The notes under the pieces: model-generated
Databases searched by the model: none
What the model was told of the DNA's origin: nothing
The model's input: the letters and a program-made list of their open reading frames with translations, nothing else
Shown here: positions 17,881 through 24,941 of the stretch, piece by piece
Layout: each line of letters starts with the position of its first letter
Position numbering within the stretch: position 1 is the first letter of the stretch
Made by a program: the position numbers and the translations under genes
NCBI RefSeq assembly: GCF_016615955.1
Contig: NZ_CP067113.1
Location: 1,860,001 to 1,924,000 of the forward strand
Direction of reading: 5' to 3'
DNA: 64,000 bases
Origin: Luteimonas sp. MC1750
GTDB taxonomy: Bacteria > Pseudomonadota > Gammaproteobacteria > Xanthomonadales > Xanthomonadaceae

Positions 17881-19817
17881 TCGTCGGCACCGCCGGGCAT
17901 ATCGACCACGGCAAGACCCGACTGGTGCGGGCCCTGACCGGGGTCGAGACCGACCGGCTGAAGGAGGAGCAGGCGCGCGGCATCTCGATCGAGCTCGGCT
18001 ACGCCTATGCGCCCCTGCCGGACGGCGGGGTGCTCGGCTATGTCGACGTGCCCGGCCACGAGAAGCTGGTGCACACCATGGCCGCCGGCGCCTGCGGCAT
18101 CGACTTCGGCCTGCTGGTGGTGGCCGCCGACGACGGCGTGATGCCGCAGACCCGCGAACACCTGGCCATCCTCGGGCTGCTGGGCGTGGCGCGCGGCGCA
18201 GTCGCGATCAGCAAGGCGGACCGGGTCGATGCCGGGCGGGTCGACCAGGTGCGCGCCGATGTCGCCGCGCTGCTGCAGGACGGACCGCTGGCCGGTGCGC
18301 CGATGTTCGCCACCGACGCCGCGGCGGATGGCGACCCGGGCGTCGCGGCGCTGCGCCGGCACCTGGAACACGAGGCGCGCACGGCACCCGGGCGTGATGC
18401 CGGGGGACTGTTCCGCCTGGCCGTGGACCGCGTCTTCACCCTGCCCGGCCACGGCACGATGGTCACCGGGACGGTGTTCGGCGGCCGCACCCAGGCGGGT
18501 GACGAGGGCGCACGGCTGGTGCTCGCGCCGGCGGGCACGCCGGTGCGGGTGCGGTCCATCCATGCCCAGAGCCAGCCGAGCCCCGAGGCGCGCGCCGGCC
18601 AGCGCTGCGCGCTGAACCTTGCCGGCACCGGGCGCGACGCGATCGAACGCGGCGACTGGATCGCCGACGCGCGCGCGTTCCGGCCCACGCGCAACCTCGA
18701 TGTCGAACTGCAGCTGCTGGATGCCGCCGCTGCCACGCTGGGCAACTGGGCGCCGGTCCACCTGCACCTGGGCACCGCACGCCGGCTGGCGCACGCGGTG
18801 CCGCTGGCGGACGCGGGCGTGGCCCCCGGGACGACGGGCCTCGTTCAGCTGGTGGTCGACGAGGCGCTGTGCGCTGCGCCCGGCGACCGCTTCATCCTCC
18901 GCGACGCCCAGGCCAGCCGCACCATCGGCGGCGGGCGCGTGCTCGATCCGGAGGCGCCGACGCGACGCCGGCGCTCGCCGCAGCGCCTGGCCTGGCTGGA
19001 CGGGATCGCCGCGATGCTCGACGGCGGCGGCCTCGCGGCGCTGCTCCGCGATGCCGCGCACGGCATCGACGAGGCGGCCCTGGTGCGCCTGGCCAGCCGC
19101 CCGCCCGGACAGCTCGAGCTGCCCCCGGACGCGCGCTGGCTCAGGCCGCGCGGCGGCGCGCCGATCGCGATCGCCGATGGCCCGCGCCACGCGCTGCAGG
19201 CCCGCATCGAACAGGCGCTGGCCGACTTCCACCGCGACGCGCCCGACGAACCGGGGCCCGAAGCCACCCGCCTGCGGCGCATCGCCCTGCCCACGGCGTC
19301 CGCCGCACTCTGGGAGGCCGTCCTCGATGAGCTGGCGGCGGCCGGACGCATCCAGCGCAAGGGACCCTGGCTGCATCTGCCGGGGCATACGGTGGCGATG
19401 GATGCCGACGACGCCGCGCTGGCCCGGCGCCTGCTCGCAGCGCTGGATGCGGGCGGCTTTGACCCGCCGTGGGTGCGCGACCTCGCGCGCATCGAGGACG
19501 CGCCCGAAGAGCGCGTGCGCCGCCTGCTGCGCATGCTGGCCCTGCAGGGCGAGGCGCACCAGGTGGTGCGCGACCTGTTCTACCACCGCGAGCGGATGCA
19601 GGCGCTCGCCGCGCTTGCGGTCGGCCTGGCCTGCGACGACGGCGCGGTGGCGGCCGCCGGCTTCCGCGATGCCACCGGCCTGGGGCGCAAGCGCGCGATC
19701 CAGCTGCTGGAGCATTTCGACCGCACCGGCCTGACCCGTCGCGTCCGCGACAGCCACGTCGTGCGCGCGGACAGCGCCTGGCTGCGGGCGCTGGGCACCG
19801 CCGCGGATCCCCTGTGA
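17877..19817 (+). CDS. selB: Selenocysteine-specific elongation factor SelB
   Basis: 646-residue GTPase that delivers Sec-tRNA(Sec) to UGA codons bearing a SECIS. GTPase motifs: G1 [11 protein letters not shown] at the very N-terminus, [20 protein letters not shown] (G2 region), DVPGHE (G3), and ISKAD for the usual NKxD (G4). EF-Tu-like domains II/III follow, then C-terminal winged helices (about 400-646; [20 protein letters not shown] is typical of the last one, which binds SECIS). The GTG start overlaps the selA stop (GTGA). A 10-bp hairpin follows the stop. Confidence 0.96.
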   Translation: MIVGTAGHIDHGKTRLVRALTGVETDRLKEEQARGISIELGYAYAPLPDGGVLGYVDVPGHEKLVHTMAAGACGIDFGLLVVAADDGVMPQTREHLAILGLLGVARGAVAISKADRVDAGRVDQVRADVAALLQDGPLAGAPMFATDAAADGDPGVAALRRHLEHEARTAPGRDAGGLFRLAVDRVFTLPGHGTMVTGTVFGGRTQAGDEGARLVLAPAGTPVRVRSIHAQSQPSPEARAGQRCALNLAGTGRDAIERGDWIADARAFRPTRNLDVELQLLDAAAATLGNWAPVHLHLGTARRLAHAVPLADAGVAPGTTGLVQLVVDEALCAAPGDRFILRDAQASRTIGGGRVLDPEAPTRRRRSPQRLAWLDGIAAMLDGGGLAALLRDAAHGIDEAALVRLASRPPGQLELPPDARWLRPRGGAPIAIADGPRHALQARIEQALADFHRDAPDEPGPEATRLRRIALPTASAALWEAVLDELAAAGRIQRKGPWLHLPGHTVAMDADDAALARRLLAALDAGGFDPPWVRDLARIEDAPEERVRRLLRMLALQGEAHQVVRDLFYHRERMQALAALAVGLACDDGAVAAAGFRDATGLGRKRAIQLLEHFDRTGLTRRVRDSHVVRADSAWLRALGTAADPL

Positions 19818-19819
19818 TA

Positions 19820-19846
19820 GCGTGACCCGGGCTCCGCGGGTCACGC
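19820..19846 (+). terminator. 10-bp hairpin between selB and selC
   Basis: Perfect stem 19820-19829 / 19837-19846 with a 7-base loop, starting 2 bases after the selB stop and ending 12 bases before the tRNA. No T-run follows. It may be a weak terminator or a processing/stability element at the mRNA-tRNA junction. Confidence 0.45.
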
Positions 19847-19858
19847 GGACACCACGAT

Positions 19859-19954
19859 GGAAGGCAAGCGCGCCCGGTGGCGTGGCCGGGCTTCAAACCC
19901 GGTTGGGGGCGTCAGCCGCTCCCAGGCAGGTTCGACTCCTGTTGCCTTCCGCCA
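19859..19954 (+). tRNA. selC: tRNA-Sec (anticodon TCA)
   Basis: 96-base selenocysteine tRNA including encoded GCCA. It has the hallmark 8-bp acceptor stem (GGAAGGCA with TGCCTTCC), an anticodon loop CTTCAAA with TCA at 19893-19895, a long variable arm (about 19903-19924), and a T arm with GGTTCGACTCC. The sequence is very close to E. coli selC. Unusually it sits between selB and selD in the same orientation, 37 bases before selD. Confidence 0.98.
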
Positions 19955-19991
19955 TCCCGCGCCGCGCGCGCGCGAACGACCCGAGTGCAGC

Positions 19992-21065
19992 ATGTCCGCA
20001 GATACCCCTGCGCCCGCCGGCGCGACCAAAGCTCCGCGTCTCACCTCGCTGTCCCACGGCGGCGGCTGCGGCTGCAAGATCGCGCCCGGCGTGCTCGCCG
20101 ACCTGCTGAAGCGCTCGGCGCCGGCACGTGCCTGGCCGCAGCTGATGGTCGGCAACGACACCGCCGACGACGCCGCGGTCTACCGCCTCAACGACCAGCA
20201 GGCGCTGATCGCCACCACCGACTTCTTCATGCCGATCGTCGACGATCCCTACGACTTCGGCCGCATCGCCGCCACCAACGCGCTGTCCGACGTCTACGCC
20301 ATGGGCGGCACGCCGGTGATGGCGCTTGCGCTGGTGGGGATGCCGGTCAACGTGCTGCCGCACGCGGTGATCGCCGGGATCCTGCGCGGCGGCGAGGATG
20401 CCTGCGCCGCCGCGGGCATCCCGGTCGCCGGCGGCCACAGCATCGATTCGGTGGAGCCGATCTACGGCCTGGCCGCGATGGGCCTGGCCCATCCCGACCG
20501 CATCCGCCGCAACGTCGACGCGCGGCCCGGCGACCTGCTGGTGCTGGGCAAGCCGCTGGGCGTGGGGATCCAGTCCGCGGCGCTGAAGCGCGGCCGGCTC
20601 GACGCTGCCGGCTATCGCGCCATGATCGACGCCACCACCCGTCTCAACACCCCGGGCATCGCGCTGGCCGCGCTGGACGGCGTGCACGCGATGACCGATG
20701 TCACCGGCTTCGGCCTGCTCGGCCATGCGCTCGAACTGGCGCGCGGCGCGGGCCTCACCCTGCGCCTGCGCTACGACGACCTGCCCTGGCTGCCGGGCGT
20801 GCAGGCACTGGCCGCCGACGGCGTGGTCACCGGCGCGTCCGCCCGCAACTGGGCGGCCTGCGGCGAGCACGTGCAGCTCGGCGCGGACCTCGACACGGTC
20901 GCGCGCGACCTGCTCACCGATCCGCAGACTTCGGGCGGACTGCTCGTGTCATGCGCCCCGCAGGCGCTCGGCGAGGTGCTGGACATCTTCCACCGCGAGG
21001 GCTTCGCCGGGGCCTCGGTCATCGGCGAGACGCGGGCCGGGCCGGTGCGGGTCGAGGTCGGCTAG
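19992..21065 (+). CDS. selD: Selenide, water dikinase (selenophosphate synthase)
   Basis: Makes selenophosphate, the Se donor for SelA, from selenide and ATP. 357 residues, close to the family norm. The N-terminal Gly-rich loop GGGCGCKIAP carries the catalytic Cys and Lys (Cys form, so SelD is itself not a selenoprotein here). ATP/Mg sites appear as GNDTADDAAVY and TTDFFMPIVDDPYDFG; GGHSIDS and DPQTSGGLL are conserved. ATG 19992 is 37 bases after selC; longer upstream starts would run through the tRNA. Confidence 0.96.
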   Translation: MSADTPAPAGATKAPRLTSLSHGGGCGCKIAPGVLADLLKRSAPARAWPQLMVGNDTADDAAVYRLNDQQALIATTDFFMPIVDDPYDFGRIAATNALSDVYAMGGTPVMALALVGMPVNVLPHAVIAGILRGGEDACAAAGIPVAGGHSIDSVEPIYGLAAMGLAHPDRIRRNVDARPGDLLVLGKPLGVGIQSAALKRGRLDAAGYRAMIDATTRLNTPGIALAALDGVHAMTDVTGFGLLGHALELARGAGLTLRLRYDDLPWLPGVQALAADGVVTGASARNWAACGEHVQLGADLDTVARDLLTDPQTSGGLLVSCAPQALGEVLDIFHREGFAGASVIGETRAGPVRVEVG

Positions 21066-21111
21066 CGGGGAGCGGGCACCCGGGAGCAGCACGGGACCCG
21101 GGCACGCGCGG

Positions 21112-21546
21112 TCAGGCGATGGCGCGTCGGGACCCGCCGATGCGTCTGGCCAGCACGATCGCCAGCCACGCGGGCGGCAGGTAGGCCAGCAGCAGGTCGG
21201 CGGCGATAAACCACGCCGGGGCCGGGATCATGGCCGCGGCCACGATCCCGCCGGCCAGGAACAGCACGCCGATGGTCCAGGCGAACGCCGCCCTGTGGCT
21301 GCCGGCGACCAGGAAGGCGACGCAGGCGCCGGCCAGCGTCCCCAGCGCGTGCGCCAGGAACGGGACGAGGAAATGCCGGGGCTCGAACAGGTGGATGCCC
21401 GCCTTGAGCCCTTCGGCCGTGGTGGTGTCCACGCCCACCGGCGGCGGTGCCAGGGCCGGCCCGACCGCGATGATCGCCATGTTGACCACGCTGCCAACCA
21501 CCAGCCCCGCGAGCACCGCCGCGACGTTGCGCATCCAGACCTTCAT
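21112..21546 (-). CDS. Hypothetical four-helix membrane protein
   Basis: Unrecognised. 144 residues from ATG 21546, chosen because GGGGA lies six bases upstream; ATG 21552 directly abuts that site. Four hydrophobic segments (VAAVLAGLVVGSVVNMAIIAVG, ALGTLAGACVAFLVAG, FAWTIGVLFLAGGIVAAAMI, WFIAADLLLAYLPPAWLAIVL) and a polar loop with FEPRHFLVPF after the first. The C-terminus is Arg-rich (VLARRIGGSRRAIA). It converges with selD. No motif allows a functional call. Confidence 0.7.
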   Translation of the reverse strand: MKVWMRNVAAVLAGLVVGSVVNMAIIAVGPALAPPPVGVDTTTAEGLKAGIHLFEPRHFLVPFLAHALGTLAGACVAFLVAGSHRAAFAWTIGVLFLAGGIVAAAMIPAPAWFIAADLLLAYLPPAWLAIVLARRIGGSRRAIA

Positions 21547-21664
21547 GGCCATTCCCCGGTTGCCTCCCCGCGGAAGGCCTGGACCGATTCTATCGGCAGC
21601 CCGCTCCATGGCGGCGGTTCACCCGCGCCGCGGTAGGGTGTACGGCCTATCACGCGCCGTGACG

Positions 21665-22003
21665 ATGTCCCACATTCCCGCCCTCGAAGCTCCGCCCGCG
21701 CCCGCGGCCACCATCAGCTGCGCGAGCTGCGACGCCGTCTGCTGCCGCATGACCGTGGTGCTGCAGGCCGGCGATGACATCGCCGAGCACCTCACCGACT
21801 ACACCGACGCCGGGCTGCACGTCATGGCGCGCGACGAGTTCGGCTGGTGCGTGGCGGTGGATCCGGCCGGCCGCGGCTGCTCGATCTACGACGCGCGCCC
21901 CGAGGTCTGCCGCCGGTTCCTCATGGCCGGGCCCTACTGCCGCGCCATCCGCGAGGACTACGCCGACCGGAACGCCCGCAACATACCGTTGCAGATGTTC
22001 TGA
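21665..22003 (+). CDS. YkgJ family cysteine-cluster protein
   Basis: 112-residue protein of the YkgJ/UPF0153 zinc- or iron-binding family. Cys pattern: ISCASCDAVCCR (about 17-28), FGWC, GCSIYDARPEVCRRF and PYCR. These proteins have been proposed to bind a metal cluster; the biochemical role is unknown. The frame is open far upstream, but ATG 21665 gives the family's length. It is followed 76 bases later by a small Lys-rich gene. Confidence 0.85.
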   Translation: MSHIPALEAPPAPAATISCASCDAVCCRMTVVLQAGDDIAEHLTDYTDAGLHVMARDEFGWCVAVDPAGRGCSIYDARPEVCRRFLMAGPYCRAIREDYADRNARNIPLQMF

Positions 22004-22079
22004 CCCCGGCGCGGCCGGCGGCTGCTGCATCGGAGCCGCGTTTTCGTACACTGGGCGTCCTGTTCCCCTCCGGTGACCC

Positions 22080-22232
22080 ATGGCAAAGCCCAACTACTCA
22101 TTCGAAAAACGCCAGCGCGAGCTGGCCAAGAAGAAGAAGCAGGACGAGAAGGACGCCAGGAAGCGCGCCGAGCGCGAGGCCAAGGCGGCGACCGAGCCGC
22201 GGCCCGACACGCCGGAACACGCGCCGGACTGA
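22080..22232 (+). CDS. Small Lys/Glu-rich coiled protein
   Basis: 50-residue ORF starting MAKPNYSFEKRQRELAKKKK and continuing in a charged helix with alternating Lys/Glu/Arg, ending in a Pro-rich tail. It resembles a widely conserved short protein in Xanthomonadaceae and other proteobacteria that has no known role. No strong ribosome site (CCGGTGACCC precedes the ATG). Kept because the N-terminal NYSFEKRQRELAKK motif looks conserved and the helix is a plausible nucleic-acid or ribosome contact. Confidence 0.65.
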   Translation: MAKPNYSFEKRQRELAKKKKQDEKDARKRAEREAKAATEPRPDTPEHAPD

Positions 22233-22239
22233 GCGCCGG

Positions 22240-23124
22240 TCAGCGGCCCGACAGCTGCTCGAGCGTGGCGTCCTTGTCCTGCCAGAGCCCGTTGAGCCAC
22301 TGCTGGAAGCGCGCGCGCGTCGCGCGGTCCTCCTGGTAGCGCCCGCCCATCTCCGCGGCATCGGGAATCGGGCGCTGGCGCACGACCACGTGCACCTCCG
22401 GGATGCGCCCGCCCATCAGGTCGACCATCGTCGGCCGGCCCGCGGGATAGACGATGGTGACGTCCAGCAGCGCATGCAGCGCATCGCCCATGGCGTCGAT
22501 CACGAAGGCCACGCCGCCCGCCTTGGGCTTGAGCAGGTGGCGGTAGGGTGATGCCTGGCGCGCGTGCTTGCCGGGCGTGAAGCGCGTGCCTTCGACGAAG
22601 TTCATCACCGCCACCGGCATCTCGCGGAATTTCCCGCAGGCCCGGCGCGTGGCCTCCATGTCGCGCTGCCCCAGGCCCGGATCGCGGGCGATCTGCGCGC
22701 GGCTGTAGCGGCCCATGAAGGGGAAATCCAGCGCCCACCAGGCCAGGCCCAGCACCGGCACCCAGAACAGCTGCTGCTTGAGGAAGAAGCGCATCAGCGG
22801 GATGCGGCGGTTGAACACCTTCTGCAGCACCACGATGTCGACCCAGCTCTGGTGGTTGGCCAGCACCAGGTAGTGGCCGTCGTACATCAGCCCTTCGTCG
22901 CCCGACACGTGGAAGCGGGTGCCGGTCAGGGTGTCGATCATCCAGGTGTTGGCGGCGATCCAGCTTTCGGCGATGGCCGACAGCGCGCGGCCCAGCGCCC
23001 TGCGCACGCCCGCGAACGGCAGCAGCGCCTTGAACAGCGCCAGCAGCAGCAGCGGCGCGGCGTGCAGCACGGTGTGGATGGCGATCAGCGACAGGACCAG
23101 CGCGGCGCGCAGCAACGACATCAT
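22240..23124 (-). CDS. 1-acyl-sn-glycerol-3-phosphate acyltransferase-like (YihG-type)
   Basis: 294-residue inner-membrane acyltransferase of the PlsC superfamily. An N-terminal TM helix (about 5-35, LLLLALFKALLPFAG) precedes the catalytic HxxxxD motif, ANHQSWVD. The substrate-binding block reads NFVEGTRFTPGK (family EGTR), and P-loop-like KPKAGGVAFVI follows, as in E. coli YihG. Probably acylates lysophosphatidic acid or a related lipid. ATG 23124 (or adjacent ATG 23121) gives the family start. It converges with the small Lys-rich gene. Confidence 0.92.
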   Translation of the reverse strand: MMSLLRAALVLSLIAIHTVLHAAPLLLLALFKALLPFAGVRRALGRALSAIAESWIAANTWMIDTLTGTRFHVSGDEGLMYDGHYLVLANHQSWVDIVVLQKVFNRRIPLMRFFLKQQLFWVPVLGLAWWALDFPFMGRYSRAQIARDPGLGQRDMEATRRACGKFREMPVAVMNFVEGTRFTPGKHARQASPYRHLLKPKAGGVAFVIDAMGDALHALLDVTIVYPAGRPTMVDLMGGRIPEVHVVVRQRPIPDAAEMGGRYQEDRATRARFQQWLNGLWQDKDATLEQLSGR

Positions 23125-23298
23125 GGGCACGACGCAGGATCCGGAAACGATGTGGAAGCGTAGCAAACGCCGCGCGGCGTTGGCAGGCGGCCGCGTGCCG
23201 CAGGTGCCCGTGCGTGACTAAAGGCGGGTGATCGCGAGGTCCCGCACCGCTACAGTCCGGGGCTTGGCGCGCCACGTTCCGGCGCGGAAGGAATCAGG

Positions 23299-24891
23299 AT
23301 GTTGAAGCGTTGCGCGGTGGCGGTGCTCCTCGGTGCCAGTGGCCTGGCGATGGCCAACGAGCCCGTCGACCTGGACATGGTCAGCCGGATCCGCCAGGAG
23401 GCTTTCCACAACTCGCAGGTCATGGCGACCTTCAGCCACCTCACCGAAACCATCGGCCCGCGCCTGACCAACTCGCCGCAGATGGCCGAAGCGAACGCCT
23501 GGACCCGCGGCAAGTTCAGCGAATGGGGCCTGGCCAACGTCCACGACGACGCGTTCGACGACTTCGGCCGCGGCTGGGAGTTCAGCGCCGCCAGCGTCGA
23601 GATGCTGGGCGAGCGCGTCCAGCCGCTGCATGCCCTGCCCAAGGCCTGGACGCCGGGCACCAACGGACCGGTCGAGGGCGAACTGGTGCGGGTGGACATC
23701 AAGAAGCTGTCCGACATCGACGCCCTGCGCGGCACGCTGGGCGGGAAGATCCTGCTGCTGGGCGAGGCGCGCGAGTACAAGCGCGGCACCGAGCCGGACT
23801 CGCACCGCCACGACGCCACTTCGCTGGAAGGCCTGCAGGAGTTCACCGTGCCCAGGTCGGCCGCCGCGGACCGCGCGAAGCGGGTCAAGGAATATGGCGA
23901 GCGCCAGGCGCTCACCCGCGCCGTCAACAGCTTCTTCGCCGAGGAAGGCGCGCTGGCCGCGATCAGCATCAGCAGCTGGGACAACGGCATCATCCGCGTG
24001 GCGGGCGGCGGGTCGCGCAAGGCCGGCGAGCCGATCGGAATCCCGGAGCTGGCGATGATCGCCGAGCACTTCAATCCGCTGGTTCGCGCGCTCGAGGCCA
24101 GCCAGCCGGTGCGCCTGCGCGTCAACGTGGACGCGCGCTTCACCGACGAGGCCAACCAGCCCGGCCACAACACCATCGCCGAGATCCCCGGCCGCGGGCG
24201 CAAGGCCAACGAGATCGTGATGATCGGCGCGCACCTGGATTCCTGGCACACCGGCACCGGCGCGGCGGACAACGCCGCCGGCGTGGCGGTGATGATGGAG
24301 GCCATGCGCATCCTCAAGGCCGTGGGCGCCCGTCCCGAGCGCACGATCCGCGTCGCGCTGTGGAGCGGCGAGGAACAGGGCCTGGTCGGTTCGCAGGACT
24401 ACGTCGCCCGCCACTTCGCGGCCTACCCGGAGCCGGCCGACCCGGCGCAGAAGGCGCTGCCGGCGTCGCTGCGCGAGCCGACCGGCCCGCTGCAGAAGAC
24501 GCGCGACTACGAGCGCTTCTCGGTCTACTTCAACATGGACAACGGCTCGGGCCGCTTCCGCGGCATCTACGCCCAGGAGAACCTGGCGGCGATGCCGGTC
24601 TTCAAGGCCTGGCTGGAGCCGTTCCATGACGTCGGCGCGACCACGGTCGCGACCCGCAACACCGGCAGCACCGACCACATCGCCTTCGACCGCGTCGGCC
24701 TGCCCGGCTTCCAGTTCATCCAGGACCGGCTGGACTACTTCACCAACGTCCACCACACCCACCTGGACACCTGGGACCACATCGAGCCCGAGGACCTGAA
24801 GCAGGCCGCGGCGATCGTCGCCTCGTTTGCGTACCACGCGGCGATGCGCGAAGAGCGCATGCCGCGCAAGCCGCTGCTCGATCCGAAGTAG
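23299..24891 (+). CDS. M28 family metallopeptidase (secreted aminopeptidase-like)
   Basis: 530-residue exported zinc peptidase. The N-terminal signal MLKRCAVAVLLGASGLAMA ends near residue 19. The catalytic region carries the M28 ligands: His312 and Asp314 in GAHLDSW, Asp324 in GAADNAAG, Glu358/Glu359 in SGEEQG, and a late His in TNVHHTHLDTW. STDHIAFDRVGLPG is another family block. A PA-like insert occupies about 120-250. It likely trims peptides in the periplasm or medium. It converges with the GGDEF-methyltransferase gene 50 bases away; whether it processes that locus's peptide is untested. Confidence 0.92.
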   Translation: MLKRCAVAVLLGASGLAMANEPVDLDMVSRIRQEAFHNSQVMATFSHLTETIGPRLTNSPQMAEANAWTRGKFSEWGLANVHDDAFDDFGRGWEFSAASVEMLGERVQPLHALPKAWTPGTNGPVEGELVRVDIKKLSDIDALRGTLGGKILLLGEAREYKRGTEPDSHRHDATSLEGLQEFTVPRSAAADRAKRVKEYGERQALTRAVNSFFAEEGALAAISISSWDNGIIRVAGGGSRKAGEPIGIPELAMIAEHFNPLVRALEASQPVRLRVNVDARFTDEANQPGHNTIAEIPGRGRKANEIVMIGAHLDSWHTGTGAADNAAGVAVMMEAMRILKAVGARPERTIRVALWSGEEQGLVGSQDYVARHFAAYPEPADPAQKALPASLREPTGPLQKTRDYERFSVYFNMDNGSGRFRGIYAQENLAAMPVFKAWLEPFHDVGATTVATRNTGSTDHIAFDRVGLPGFQFIQDRLDYFTNVHHTHLDTWDHIEPEDLKQAAAIVASFAYHAAMREERMPRKPLLDPK

Positions 24892-24915
24892 GCCCGCAGC
24901 ACTCGCCGACCGCTC

Positions 24916-24931
24916 GCCGACAGCCGTCGGC
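24916..24931. terminator. Small hairpin between convergent genes
   Basis: GCCGAC (24916-24921) pairs with GTCGGC (24926-24931) across an AGCC loop in the 50-base gap between the M28 peptidase and the GGDEF-methyltransferase gene. It could serve either strand. No T-run, so weak support. Confidence 0.3.
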
Positions 24932-24941
24932 TGCGGCGCGG

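Noticed and set aside
21066..21111. Terminator after selD
   Set aside because: CCCGGG-type words recur but do not form a consistent stem; no T-run.
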